A DNA stretch of 64,000 nucleotides from Microvirga brassicacearum (GCF_008757455.1 NZ_VCMV01000001.1:62001-126000), one strand, 5' to 3'; counted from the stretch's first letter, positions 17,314 through 27,325 are shown. The notes: a model not told the origin generated them from the letters alone. Numbers and translations are program-made.

Positions 17314-18363
17314 ATGCCGACGATTGCGATCACGCCTGTGGGCGCGATTCCGCGACCTGTAACGGGTGCACAAACGAATGCGCGACGCGGTCGCCACGCG
17401 ATCCGTCTTTGTGCAACGCTCAGCCTGGTGCTCGGCTTTCAAGCTATGGCGGCTGCGCCCGCCGCTGTCGCGACTTTGCCCAGCGCCCTCTTGGCTCGTC
17501 CGGTTTCTGCACCTTTGCCGGTCCCGGAATTCCGTAAAAATCCTGGGCTCTTCCGCTCCATCATCGAGGCCGCTTTTCCGAAAGCGACCCAGAGGAAACC
17601 CGCCCCGGTCGATCCGGTTCCGGTGGCGGCCTTTGACGATCCCGACGAGTTGATCCTGTTCGGCGGCCGGACCGTGCCGCGATGGCTGGTCCATTCCGTG
17701 CTCAAGGCGGCTCATGTCACGGGCGTCGATCCGGTCTACATGCTGACGCTCGCCGATGTTGAATCGAGCCTCTCCAACGAGGCGAAGGCGCCGACCTCGA
17801 GCGCCGAGGGGCTGTTTCAATTCATCGACCGCACATGGCTCGAGACGGTCTACCTCCACGCGGCCGATTACGGCTTCGAGGCCGCCGCCAAGGCAATCCG
17901 CCTCGTCGATGGCGAACCGGTCGTAGGCGACGACAAGGACCGTTCGTGGATCATGAGCCTGCGCACCGATCCCTATTTTTCGGCGCTGATGGCGGGAGAG
18001 TTGATCAAGGACGTGGAGCGCGCGCTACAGGCACAAGGCGAACGCGAACTGGAGGAGGCCGAACTGTATCTGGCCCACTTCCTCGGCGCCGGCAGCGCGG
18101 TGCGTTTTCTCGATGTGCTCTATTCCGATCCGAACATGAACGCCACCAAGCTCTTCCCAAAGGCAGCGAAGGCCAATGCGGGATTGTTCACGGACGGCAA
18201 GGGCCGCAAGCGCCGCGCCGTGAGCGTGGCGGAGTTGTACAACAAGATCGATTCGAAGATCGTCCGACGCATGGATCGCTACGAGGATATCGGCCCCATC
18301 CTCGCCCGGATCAACGCCCCCGCCGCCGCGCCGCGGATCGACGCATACGCAGAGGTTCAGTAG
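17314..18363 (+). CDS. lytic transglycosylase (SLT-fold) domain protein
   Basis: The product is 349 residues from the ATG at 17314; an in-frame TTG at 17251 would add 21 residues of poor quality. A signal peptide is seen (RRGRHAIRLCATLSLVLG... to AAAPAAVA), so the protein acts in the periplasm. The catalytic region holds ADVESSLSNEAKA with the likely acid Glu, then SSAEGLFQFIDRTWLE, the pattern of soluble lytic transglycosylases that cleave the MurNAc-GlcNAc bond of peptidoglycan. YLAHFLGAGSAVRFL follows, as in the later part of the fold. It lies about 150 bases after the cNMP gene, perhaps under separate control. Confidence 0.88.
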   Translation: MPTIAITPVGAIPRPVTGAQTNARRGRHAIRLCATLSLVLGFQAMAAAPAAVATLPSALLARPVSAPLPVPEFRKNPGLFRSIIEAAFPKATQRKPAPVDPVPVAAFDDPDELILFGGRTVPRWLVHSVLKAAHVTGVDPVYMLTLADVESSLSNEAKAPTSSAEGLFQFIDRTWLETVYLHAADYGFEAAAKAIRLVDGEPVVGDDKDRSWIMSLRTDPYFSALMAGELIKDVERALQAQGERELEEAELYLAHFLGAGSAVRFLDVLYSDPNMNATKLFPKAAKANAGLFTDGKGRKRRAVSVAELYNKIDSKIVRRMDRYEDIGPILARINAPAAAPRIDAYAEVQ

Positions 18364-18373
18364 TTGCGCGTTG

Positions 18374-18404
18374 GCCGCGGGTCCCGCGGCTAGAGCCGGG
18401 CTCT
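18374..18404. terminator. possible terminator after the transglycosylase gene
   Basis: A GC-rich inverted repeat (18374-18381 with 18383-18390, GCCGCGGG against CCCGCGGC) lies directly after the stop. A second short one, AGAGCC against GGCTCT, follows. No long T run comes after them, so intrinsic termination is only plausible. The region separates convergent genes and could serve both. Confidence 0.35.
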
Positions 18405-18465
18405 GTCTCTTAGTTTTGGCGCATGATCCTTCGGCGAACCGGCAGCCACTTCGCCGGATCAGGCT

Positions 18466-18702
18466 CTAGAACGCCTTGAAGGTGATGATCGTGTGTGTGT
18501 CGGCGATCTCGGGAATCGATTGCACGTTCTCGGCGATGAAATGCCCGATATCGACGTCGTCATCCACGTGGAACTTGGCCAGGATGTCGTAATTGCCGGC
18601 GGTCGAATAGATTTCGGACGCGATCTCCCGGTCGGCCAGCGCACTCGCGACCTGATAGGTCCTTCCGAGCTTGCATTTGATCTCGACAAAGAAAGTCTGC
18701 AT
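18466..18702 (-). CDS. stand-alone Lrp/AsnC ligand-binding (RAM) domain protein
   Basis: This 78-residue protein consists only of the alpha-beta sandwich that normally forms the C-terminal half of Lrp/AsnC regulators. MQTFFVEIKCKLGRTYQVA leads to TAGNYDILAKFHVDDDVD and ends with DTHTIITFKAF. There is no helix-turn-helix. Such stand-alone domains form rings, bind amino acids and may modulate full-length Lrp proteins. It is a single gene on the minus strand just downstream of UDP-glucose dehydrogenase, about 58 bases away. Co-transcription is possible but not evident in function. Confidence 0.88.
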   Translation of the reverse strand: MQTFFVEIKCKLGRTYQVASALADREIASEIYSTAGNYDILAKFHVDDDVDIGHFIAENVQSIPEIADTHTIITFKAF

Positions 18703-18760
18703 GAGGCGCGCTCCGGGTCAGGGTTCGTCTATATGGCGCGAAAGGCGCGCCGCGTGAAGG

Positions 18761-20065
18761 TCAAGGCCGCCCGATGCTCACATAAGTGAAGCCGCGCCGC
18801 CGCATGTCCTCGGGCCGATAGATGTTGCGAAGATCGACGACGATCGGCTGCGCCAACGTCTTGTGCAGGCGACCGAGATCGAGCGCGCGGAACGCATCCC
18901 ATTCGGTCACGATCACCAGCGCATCGGCGCCCGTCGCACAATGGTACGCGTCGCCGGCGTATTCGACATCGGGCATGAGCGCCTTTGCGGCCGTCATGCC
19001 CTCTGGATCGTAGGCGCGCACGATCGCGCCGGCATCCTGCAAGGTCGTGATGACATCCAGCGACGGTGCATCGCGCATGTCATCGGTGTTCGGCTTGAAG
19101 GTGAGACCCAGTACCGCGATGGTCTTGCCGCGAACCGAGCCGCCGCAGGCGGCAATCACCTTGCGTCCCATCGCCCGTTTGCGCTGGACGTTGACGGCCG
19201 CGACCGTCTCGATGATGCGCGTCGGCGCCTCGTGATCCTGCGCGGTCTTGATCAGCGCGAGCGTATCCTTGGGAAAGCACGAGCCGCCATAGCCGGGTCC
19301 CGCATGCAGGAACTTGGAGCCGATGCGGTTGTCGAGGCCGATGCCGCGCGCGACATCCTGCACATTCGCGCCCACCTGCTCGCACAGGTCGGCGATTTCA
19401 TTGATGAACGTGATCTTGGTGGCGAGGAACGCGTTGGCGGCATATTTGGTCAGTTCCGCGGTCCGCCGGGACGTCACCAGAAGCGGCGACTGGTTGAGAT
19501 AAAGCGGGCGGTAGACTTCCGTCATCACGTTGGCGGCGCGGTCGTCCTCGGTGCCGATGACGATCCGGTCCGGGCGCTTGAAATCCGCGATGGCAGCGCC
19601 TTCGCGCAGGAATTCCGGGTTCGACACCACGGCGAATTCAGCCTCCGGCCGCGCCTCGCGAATGATGCGCTCGACCTCGTCGCCGGTACCGACCGGCACA
19701 GTCGATTTGGTGACGATGACCGTGTAGCCGTTCAGGGCGGCGGCGATGTCGCGGGCGGCCTGGTGGACGAAGGTGAGGTCCGCGTGCCCATCCCCGCGTC
19801 GCGAGGGCGTGCCGACCGCAATGAACACCGCTTCGGCTCTCGCCACCGCCTCCGGCAGGCTGGTGGTGAAGGAAAGCCGGTTCTCGCGCACGTTCTTGGC
19901 GACGAGATCGCTCAGGCCCGGCTCGAAAATCGGAATTTCGCCCCGGTTCAGGGCCTCGATCTTGGCCGGGTCCTTGTCCACGCAGCAGACGTCATGGCCA
20001 AAATCCGCAAAGCAGGCGCCCGAAACCAGGCCGACATATCCCGCTCCGATCATCGCGACACGCAT
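18761..20065 (-). CDS. ugd: UDP-glucose 6-dehydrogenase
   Basis: This 434-residue cytoplasmic enzyme oxidises UDP-glucose twice with NAD to UDP-glucuronate, a precursor for acidic polysaccharides. It shows the N-terminal Rossmann motif GAGYVGLVSGACFA (7-20), VTKSTVPVGT (118-127), VSNPEFLREG (147-156) and the catalytic cysteine in YGGSCFPKDT (259-268, Cys263). The C-terminal nucleotide-sugar domain has GLTFKPNTDDMRDAPS. Length and motifs are normal. It stands apart from the polysaccharide locus at 24-50 kb but could feed it or the glycosyltransferases at 8-14 kb with UDP-glucuronate. Confidence 0.95.
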   Translation of the reverse strand: MRVAMIGAGYVGLVSGACFADFGHDVCCVDKDPAKIEALNRGEIPIFEPGLSDLVAKNVRENRLSFTTSLPEAVARAEAVFIAVGTPSRRGDGHADLTFVHQAARDIAAALNGYTVIVTKSTVPVGTGDEVERIIREARPEAEFAVVSNPEFLREGAAIADFKRPDRIVIGTEDDRAANVMTEVYRPLYLNQSPLLVTSRRTAELTKYAANAFLATKITFINEIADLCEQVGANVQDVARGIGLDNRIGSKFLHAGPGYGGSCFPKDTLALIKTAQDHEAPTRIIETVAAVNVQRKRAMGRKVIAACGGSVRGKTIAVLGLTFKPNTDDMRDAPSLDVITTLQDAGAIVRAYDPEGMTAAKALMPDVEYAGDAYHCATGADALVIVTEWDAFRALDLGRLHKTLAQPIVVDLRNIYRPEDMRRRGFTYVSIGRP

Positions 20066-20213
20066 CAGGGGCTCTCCGGTTGATCAACGACCGGTTTAAG
20101 CGGGCGGAGGCTTGGCTGCAAGCGGCGCCGCGGGAGGCCATCGACGCAATAGAGTCTTTGACTTCGGTTCTCGAGCGGCACACAAGACCCGCCAATCGAA
20201 TCCGAGGCTACCC

Positions 20214-21233
20214 ATGGATAACCCTTTTCTCGTCGAGGTCGCCCGCGGCCATCTGGTCGAATCGCGGCACCGCGGCAGCGTTTCGGTCGTGGAAGCCGAT
20301 GGCGTCACGGTTTTGTCGCTGGGCGATGTCGACAGGCCGGTCTTCCCGCGCTCGGCGGTGAAAGCGCTTCAGGCACTCCCTTTGATCGAGAGCGGCATCG
20401 CCGAACAATTCGGGCTTACCGACGAGGAGATCGCGCTCGCCTGCGCGTCCCATTCGGGTGAGCCGCGCCATACGGCGGCCGCCGCCGCCATGCTGGCGAA
20501 GGCCGGGCGCGACCTGTCGTGCCTCGAATGCGGCACCCATTGGCCCATGGGAGAAGCCGCCAACCGTGCGCTTGCGGCGAGTGGCGAGACACCCACGGCC
20601 CTGCACAACAACTGCTCGGGCAAACATGCGGGGTTCATCTGTCTCGCCTGCGGGTCGGACACCGATCCCGCCGGCTATGTGAAGGCGGCGCACCTGGTCC
20701 AGCAACGGGTGCGCGCTGCGCTTGAGGACATCACGGGCGCATCTCACGACGAAGACCGGAGCGGTCTCGACGGTTGCTCGATCCCAACCTATGCAATCCC
20801 GCTCCCGGCCCTGGCCTTCGGTTTCGCCCGCTTCGGCACGGGGATCGGAATATCGCCCGACACCGCGAAAGCCGCCGGACGCATCCGCAAGGCGGTGGCG
20901 CAGCACCCGTTCATGGTGGCGGGCACGGACCGCTTCGACACCAGGGTGATGGAGATCCTGGGCGAGCGCGCCTTCGTGAAGGTGGGCGCCGAGGGCGTCT
21001 ATTGCGCGGCCTTGCCCGAGCTCGGCTACGGCATCGCACTGAAGGCCGACGATGGCACCACCCGCGCCGCCGAGGCCATGATGGGCGGGCTGCTGCTGCG
21101 CTACCTCAAGCTCAGCGACGAGGAACGCGCTGCCATTGAGCGCCTGGCGCAGCCGGTCCTCAGGAACTGGAACGGCATCGAGGTGGGCGGAATGACCGCG
21201 ACCGGGGAGTTGATGGGTGCGCCGTCTTCCTGA
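20214..21233 (+). CDS. L-asparaginase II (Rhizobium etli ReAV/AnsA-type)
   Basis: This 339-residue enzyme is of the COG4448 asparaginase type and turns asparagine into aspartate and ammonia. It shows two serine/lysine elements, SAVK (Ser47, Lys50) and CASHSGE (78-84). The metal/active-site group is NNCSGKH (Cys134, Lys137) and LDGCSIP (Asp186, Cys188). These fall one residue from the catalytic and zinc-binding positions known in the R. etli inducible asparaginase. The ATG at 20214 follows GAGG and fits the family N-terminus ([12 protein letters not shown]); the open frame upstream (from 20112) is not needed. The class is unrelated to E. coli AnsA/AnsB. Confidence 0.88.
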   Translation: MDNPFLVEVARGHLVESRHRGSVSVVEADGVTVLSLGDVDRPVFPRSAVKALQALPLIESGIAEQFGLTDEEIALACASHSGEPRHTAAAAAMLAKAGRDLSCLECGTHWPMGEAANRALAASGETPTALHNNCSGKHAGFICLACGSDTDPAGYVKAAHLVQQRVRAALEDITGASHDEDRSGLDGCSIPTYAIPLPALAFGFARFGTGIGISPDTAKAAGRIRKAVAQHPFMVAGTDRFDTRVMEILGERAFVKVGAEGVYCAALPELGYGIALKADDGTTRAAEAMMGGLLLRYLKLSDEERAAIERLAQPVLRNWNGIEVGGMTATGELMGAPSS

Positions 21234-21249
21234 GACGCAGCGGCGTCTC
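21232..21249 (+). terminator. hairpin at the end of the asparaginase gene
   Basis: A 7-bp inverted repeat, GAGACGC (21232-21238) with GCGTCTC (21243-21249), and a 4-base loop begins inside the stop codon. No T run follows, so it may be a weak terminator or an mRNA-end stabiliser. Confidence 0.4.
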
Positions 21250-21600
21250 GAAGGATCCTCTAGCCCCAATGCGAACCGAGGGTCCTGTCCCCAGGTCGCC
21301 CAGCCGCAAAGGCGAGAGCCGCCACGCCGATGACCGCGAAGTAGCGCCGGACACCTGATCGGCCAGGCGCTGGATCGGTGCGCGGCTGCGCTGGGCTTCC
21401 GCCACGAGCTGTACGATCTGCGACAGCATGGTGTCGCGCCCGACCTTTCGCGCCTCGGTCAGGAGGCCGCCGGACTGGTTCATGGCCGCCGATCGCCTCG
21501 GCACCCACCTCCTTGGTCACGGGCATCGACTCCCCTGTCACCATCGATTCATCGACGGAGCTGCGCCCCTCCACAACGATGCCGTAGACCGGGGACCTTG
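21250..21600 (-). pseudogene. decayed fragment of a heavy-metal P-type ATPase
   Basis: On the minus strand three frames must be joined to read a P1B-type ATPase actuator region. The first piece (from about 21600) reads VYGIVVEGRSSVDES then [20 protein letters not shown], containing the TGES loop. After a frameshift near 21490 comes [19 protein letters not shown] and [20 protein letters not shown]. After another near 21360 comes [14 protein letters not shown]. The phosphorylation domain (DKTG), the ATP-binding domain and most membrane segments are absent. Only about 115 codons remain, so it is a relic. It may mark an old insertion or deletion point. Confidence 0.75.
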
Positions 21601-21770
21601 CTGCGGCTTCGGGCCAAGGACGCCCCTACCGCGGCCTTGTAGGATCTGTTCACCCGCTGGTCCAGACATTCGGTTTACCTCTCAGAGGTACCAAGAACGG
21701 CGATTTGCGTCGGTTTGGTCTTGATCTCACCAGCCGCACCGAGGAACTTCTGCATTGCTCTATGGTGTGA

Positions 21771-22784
<1,014 letters not shown>

Positions 22785-23291
22785 GATAGGTACGTTTAGC
22801 GCGAGCATTTCAGTTCGACGACTTATCCAGCCGTACGAAAGCAGAAGTGTGCGGAACGCGCCGCAACAATCACATCGCCACACGGGCGCCATCCAGACAT
22901 GACATCTCCTAGCATACTCCTGATGGACGGGGACGGGCATGATGTGATCCGGCGGCAAGAGAACCAGAAATAGGACACGATTATCGAGCTCACTGACGGT
23001 GCGACACTGACTGAACGACCGGCAGGTCCGCTGGTTTGCCCCTTTGGAAGTGGTCCTCCTGAGGTATGGCTTTGCCGAAGTCAGTCGCATTGAGGCGGGA
23101 ACAACTGCTGATCCTGCGTTTGTGAGATTAGCTTGCGGTCATCAATAAGCCGCGGCGCGTAGCCAAGTCACCGATGCCAAGATTTCATCCTCCGCTGGTG
23201 CTTTACATTCCGGAAAGTCGTCGAAAGTCTCAGTCGCGAGCGCTTGAACCAACTCGCAGTCCCTTACTCCAACCTGTCCCAATTGGTCCCG
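22785..23291. other. non-coding stretch
   Basis: About 500 bases after the aldo/keto reductase gene hold only short frames without family resemblance. Together with 23649-24075 and the P-type ATPase relic this looks like a decayed zone at the left border of the polysaccharide locus. Confidence 0.4.
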
Positions 23292-23648
23292 ATGACGTTC
23301 GAAGTGTTCTTCCGTTGGGTCGCATGGTTGCTTACTCTGGCAATCTTGGCATTCACCCTTTCTCCCATTGAACACAGGCCGGTCACTTCGGCTCCTGCCG
23401 ATCTGGAACGGTTTGCCGCGTTCGTGGTGACGGGAGCAGCTTTCTGGCTCGCCTATCCCAAACAACGCTTTGGAATCATGCTGCTGGTGACCGGAGGTGG
23501 CGCGCTGCTCGAGACGGCCCAAGCCTTAGTCCCAGGTCGTCACGGTCGCCTCGAGGATGGCCTTATCAAGGCGTTAGGCACCCTTCTTGGCGCTGCAATC
23601 GCTCTGTTGATTGAGCGGGAGATCAAACGACGCAGGAAAATCCGCTGA
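23292..23648 (+). CDS. VanZ-like small membrane protein
   Basis: This 118-residue protein has about three or four membrane segments: WVAWLLTLAILAFTLSP, ERFAAFVVTGAAFWLAYP, IMLLVTGGGALLETAQ and ALGTLLGAAIALLIE. The spacing of E-x-x-Q (ETAQ), the PGRHGR-x-x-D loop and the C-terminal G-x-x-x-G is that of VanZ-family proteins. Their function outside teicoplanin resistance is unknown. An in-frame TTG 48 bases upstream is a less likely start; I see no clear ribosome-binding site for the ATG. It may belong to the edge of the polysaccharide locus. Confidence 0.6.
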   Translation: MTFEVFFRWVAWLLTLAILAFTLSPIEHRPVTSAPADLERFAAFVVTGAAFWLAYPKQRFGIMLLVTGGGALLETAQALVPGRHGRLEDGLIKALGTLLGAAIALLIEREIKRRRKIR

Positions 23649-24011
23649 ACGCCCAATCGAAAACCTGGAGCGCCTTTCGCGGCCAGAGGTTCGATATGGC
23701 AAGATTGTCATCGATTTCTCGTTCTTGCGCAGTTGACGGCTGGAGTCGATGAATGTGCAGCAGGGGCGCAAGTTCTTCTCAACGCTACGACCAGCGTCAG
23801 ACAGCAATCGGGTCGGGTTCAGGCTTGATAAGAAACTGCGGTCCTACATGGCTGGCACCGCCGCGATCAAGGATAGGGTTGACCAACCACGAACTGCCAA
23901 ATGCCTTCAGCGATCGCGGCGGCGACTGCAGTCGCGACGCTTCACTAGGCGGCACGGTCGAACGCGCGCTTCTCACCTGCGCCGACGGTTGAATCCGGAT
24001 TGCGCCTATCC
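23649..24011. other. non-coding stretch upstream of the kinase-like gene
   Basis: About 360 bases between the VanZ-like gene and the promoter of the kinase-like gene. Short frames exist on both strands but none has a recognisable domain or a good ribosome-binding site. Confidence 0.35.
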
Positions 24012-24042
24012 TTGACAATAATGCAAGTCGCCCGAATATTAT
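24012..24042 (+). promoter_or_regulatory. candidate sigma-70 type promoter of the kinase-like gene
   Basis: A consensus TTGACA (24012-24017) is followed after 17 bases by AATATT (24035-24040), or after 19 bases by TATTAT (24037-24042). The gene at 24076 starts about 35 bases later, a good distance for a short leader. It is one of the few consensus-like promoters in the window. Confidence 0.5.
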
Positions 24043-24075
24043 CTGGCGAATTGGGCGGGTTTCGATCGCTCCGAT

Positions 24076-24987
24076 ATGGCACTCGCGCCCGTTCTCTCGC
24101 GGGTTACTATTTTGTTCCATGCATTGCGGCGCCATGCTGTTCTATCGCGACGTTTCGCCGGCGCAGATCTGCGCTTCCAGGCTCTTCGGGATCATTGGAG
24201 CAGGGGGCCTGGGCTGTCCAGACGTCTGACCCGCCGGCTGTCCGAGTTAAGTCCAGAACTGGAACGGATCATCGCAACCAAACGACAGCAGGGGCTTTAT
24301 GTGCCCTTGGCTCTGATCGATCGAAATGGACCGCTTCTTCCGCTGATCGAGCCTTTCTGGGCCACAAAGGTCATCCCCGCTATCGAGTTTCGACCAGTCC
24401 ATCGACACAGCCTCGTCGTTGTCGACCTCGAGGGAGATGTGGGCATTCTCAAAAATTTCCTCGGCAACGTTTCTGAGTTCGTGAACGAACTCGAAGCCGC
24501 GCTGATGCTACATGAAGCACGCTGCAATGTTCCGGACGTGCTCCACGTCGATTTCGACCGCCTCCATATCGTCTATAGCTATATTCGAGGTCGCAACCTA
24601 CGGTTGGCTCTAGAGGAGGCTGGCGCCGATGTCAAAGGGCGGCCGATGCCCCGATTTATCCTCTCCCGTCGCCGGCTAGAGGCGCGTCGGACCGAGTTAG
24701 CTCGCCAGTTTCTACCACACGTGGTCGATGCGGTTACAATCGACCGGATCCGGGACGGCCTCGTCGCCGTCCACCGTGCTGGATGTACGCTTGAGGATAT
24801 CAAATACGGCAATATCATCATCGAGGAGAAAACCGGCGAACCGGTCTTCATCGATTTCGAGCGAGCACTTTGCCTAAAGGACATTCCAGCCGGGCTCGCC
24901 TCGTATATCCGCGAGCGGGACATCAAAAAGCTCACCTGGATTCTCAAGGTCGATCCCGCCGTTGCGTCGAACCGGTGGTCGCGTTGA
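24076..24987 (+). CDS. protein/sugar-kinase-like protein at the start of the polysaccharide locus
   Basis: The 303-residue protein has a eukaryotic-type kinase fold in its C-terminal two thirds. DVGILKNFLGN (121-131) carries a lysine at the ATP site. FVNELEAALML holds the likely helix-C glutamate. The catalytic loop is HRAGCTLEDIKYGNIII (233-249), with Asp241, Lys243 and Asn246 in the D-x-K-x-x-N pattern. VFIDFERAL (257-265) is the DFG equivalent. It resembles small lipopolysaccharide (Kdo/heptose) or RIO-like kinases more than regulatory Ser/Thr kinases, and has no membrane segment. In this position it probably phosphorylates a sugar or a glycan intermediate; a regulatory protein-kinase role remains possible. 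Confidence 0.7.
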   Translation: MALAPVLSRVTILFHALRRHAVLSRRFAGADLRFQALRDHWSRGPGLSRRLTRRLSELSPELERIIATKRQQGLYVPLALIDRNGPLLPLIEPFWATKVIPAIEFRPVHRHSLVVVDLEGDVGILKNFLGNVSEFVNELEAALMLHEARCNVPDVLHVDFDRLHIVYSYIRGRNLRLALEEAGADVKGRPMPRFILSRRRLEARRTELARQFLPHVVDAVTIDRIRDGLVAVHRAGCTLEDIKYGNIIIEEKTGEPVFIDFERALCLKDIPAGLASYIRERDIKKLTWILKVDPAVASNRWSR

Positions 24988-25031
24988 TGCCGACGCACAG
25001 GGCCCAACCTGTGCGCACTATCTCACACTCG

Positions 25032-26210
25032 TCAAAGGCTCTCCGCGGTCCGCCCGCGGAACGCCGCGATCGGTACAACTGCACTTATGACAGCCTTATA
25101 TCGGGAGATGACATGCCCGGGATCGAATTGGTGCGCGCGTCGCCACGCCGCCACAGCGAAGCGAGCGCGCGTCTCTGGATCTTCCATGACGCGGAGTGCG
25201 GCGCTCATCGCGTGCTCGTCATCAGTTGGAACCAGAATCCCGAACGGCGCTCGGGTCAGGGTCAAGGCTTTCGGCCCGCCTGTCTCGCCTTGGAGAATCT
25301 CGGCCGGTCCCGAGTCGCAGTCGGTGGCCACGACGGGTTGCCTGACGCACATCGCCTCGAGCATTGCATTGGGGAAGCCCTCCGCATTAGACGAAGAGAC
25401 ATAGAAACGCGCCCGTGCGACGATTGCGTGCGGATTTGGAATATAACCCGGCATATGGACCCTGTCGGCGATCCCGAGCGCCGCGGCGAGCGCCGTCAGT
25501 CCGCTTCGCTCGGGTCCTTCCCCGAGAATGACGAGCGCGCTGGTGATGTTTGCGCGAGCGTAGGAACGCAGGAGCATCGAGAAGTTCTTGTTGGTCACGA
25601 GACGCCCAACGGCCACGATATAATCGGCTGGAAGGACGATTGACGGCTCCGCGCGAGCCGCATGCGCGATCCTATCGATCTCGATCGTGTTGTGGATCGT
25701 GACCATTTGGCGAGTGGTTAAGCCGTAGTTGCGCACGAGGTCGTCGCCGACGCCGCGTGATACCGCTATGACGCGATCGGCGTACGGGTAGAAACATCGG
25801 ACCGCCAGCTTGCGCAAACCCCGAAAGCCGCCGGATGAGAAATGGCTTGTGGTATGCACACGTTCGCTGATGATGCAGGGTATCCGCAGCAGCCGCGAAC
25901 ACGCGATCGCCGCACAGTTCGCGCGGGTCAGGAAGCTGACGACGACGTCGGGCCGGTTCTCCCGCATCACGCGAAGAAGGACATGGATACTGGAGAGCAA
26001 CCGCCCTCCAGAATCGAGTGGCGTACGCGTCACACGAGGCGAGGGCGCGTACATGTCCTCGCCGCGATCCAGCGTTACGAGCGTCACCGCCCAATGTTCC
26101 TCAGCCTCTGCCAACGCGGAGGCGAGGGTACACACCACCCGTTCGGCGCCACCACCCTCGAGCGAGTTGATGACGAAAAGGACCTTGCATGCTCGTGTTT
26201 TGCTCGTCAT
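25032..26210 (-). CDS. glycosyltransferase family 4 protein
   Basis: This 392-residue GT-B enzyme begins with VLFVINSLEGGGAERVVCTLA, the GGAER motif common in GT4 polysaccharide transferases. The donor domain has VAVGRLVTNKNFSMLLRS, ILGEGPERSGL and SSSNAEGFPNAMLEAM, containing the E-x7-E catalytic/diphosphate pattern. It works in the cytoplasm on the undecaprenyl-linked repeat unit. Its ATG overlaps the TGA of the next upstream gene (26207-26210), so the two glycosyltransferases are translationally coupled. The 3' end converges with the kinase-like gene. Confidence 0.9.
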   Translation of the reverse strand: MTSKTRACKVLFVINSLEGGGAERVVCTLASALAEAEEHWAVTLVTLDRGEDMYAPSPRVTRTPLDSGGRLLSSIHVLLRVMRENRPDVVVSFLTRANCAAIACSRLLRIPCIISERVHTTSHFSSGGFRGLRKLAVRCFYPYADRVIAVSRGVGDDLVRNYGLTTRQMVTIHNTIEIDRIAHAARAEPSIVLPADYIVAVGRLVTNKNFSMLLRSYARANITSALVILGEGPERSGLTALAAALGIADRVHMPGYIPNPHAIVARARFYVSSSNAEGFPNAMLEAMCVRQPVVATDCDSGPAEILQGETGGPKALTLTRAPFGILVPTDDEHAMSAALRVMEDPETRARFAVAAWRRAHQFDPGHVISRYKAVISAVVPIAAFRGRTAESL

Positions 26211-27325
26211 ACGTCAGCGGGCTCTAATTTGGTCGGTGGCGGCGCCTTCGGGGAACGGTCGTGATGGACGATAGCCTCGACAAAGCCGGCAAGCTGCCGA
26301 CCGATCTTGACCCAGTCATTGGCCGACAGGTCCGGCGAGTGATGAAGCCGTTCAGACCGAAGCGCGAACACGAACGCTGCTATCCGATCGGCTGTCAGGT
26401 CACCCTTGTAAAGATGGACCCAATCCGCACCGGCTGTTTCCCGCAATTCCGGCAGGCTGCCGATGGACGGTGCCAGGATTGGCCGATTGCGCGAAAGCGA
26501 AAACAGCGCAGCGCCGCTATTCAGCACGTTTCGATAGGGAAGAATGACCGCATCGGACTTGTCCAACATGGCTTCGAGTTCCTCATCGCGCAGGAGCTCG
26601 GACCTTAGGTCGAGCTCAATGTGAGAGGCGCTACTTGCAAGTTCCCGCAATCTCTGGATGAGGTCGAGGTCGTCCACTTTCCCTGCGACGGTGAGGTGAA
26701 CAGCGTCTCCCGGCAATTCCTTCATGCACCAGATAAGCTGTTCCACGTTTTTGTAGGGTCGAATTTGACCGAAATGGAGCAGGCGAACCGGGAAGCCAGG
26801 GGAGCGAGGCGGCGTCGGAGGCGATGCCATGGACGAGCGGTAATGCCCGTGCGTGGTGACGAGACCCGGTACCGCAGCGAGGGCGGGGTGGTGTTTAAGG
26901 ATCTCCGCGCGCGAGCTGTTCGACAGATAAATGACGCCATTGATCAACTTTAGGAAATCGGCGCCACTACCCGGCTGAAGATTGGGCACGTCGTGGGGGT
27001 GAATATTGTGAGCAACCCACACAATCTTGAGACCGGTAACTAGCTTCGCAAGTTCAAGGAGCTTCAGTCTCAATCGCGATCTCAAGCCGCGGCGTCCGGC
27101 AGAGCCCGAAAGAAAACTGTTCGGCCAGTGAAAGATCACCACCCGGAACGACAGGAGTTTCCGAAACGAGAATTCCTCGACGCGAAAACCGTTCGCCAGC
27201 AGCGCTCGCGCGAACAGCACGGTAAATGCGTTACTCCTTCCTCTGAATGCCGGCGAGATCGCGACTGACAGCGAGGCGCGTAGCGGCATGGCAACATCTT
27301 CTGTGATCCGTTTGTGCCTAACCAT
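26207..27325 (-). CDS. glycosyltransferase (GT-B fold, GT4-like)
   Basis: The product is 372 residues, or 360 if the ATG at 27289 (MPLRASLSV) is used; neither has a good ribosome-binding site. VVIFHWPNSFL and KIVWVAHNIHPHDVPN mark the N-terminal domain. LLHFGQIRPYKNVEQLIW, LTVAGKVDD and VILPYRNVLNSGAALFSLSR mark the C-terminal donor domain. The pattern SGAALFSLSRNRPILAPS is that of GT4-like enzymes that lack the usual EGFP-x-x-x-LE sequence. It probably adds one sugar of the repeat unit; the specific sugar is unknown. Confidence 0.82.
   Translation of the reverse strand: MVRHKRITEDVAMPLRASLSVAISPAFRGRSNAFTVLFARALLANGFRVEEFSFRKLLSFRVVIFHWPNSFLSGSAGRRGLRSRLRLKLLELAKLVTGLKIVWVAHNIHPHDVPNLQPGSGADFLKLINGVIYLSNSSRAEILKHHPALAAVPGLVTTHGHYRSSMASPPTPPRSPGFPVRLLHFGQIRPYKNVEQLIWCMKELPGDAVHLTVAGKVDDLDLIQRLRELASSASHIELDLRSELLRDEELEAMLDKSDAVILPYRNVLNSGAALFSLSRNRPILAPSIGSLPELRETAGADWVHLYKGDLTADRIAAFVFALRSERLHHSPDLSANDWVKIGRQLAGFVEAIVHHDRSPKAPPPTKLEPADV

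Noticed and set aside
18863..20083. 406-codon plus-strand frame opposite ugd
   Set aside because: ugd motifs, including the catalytic Cys, are on the minus strand; the plus frame has no family resemblance.
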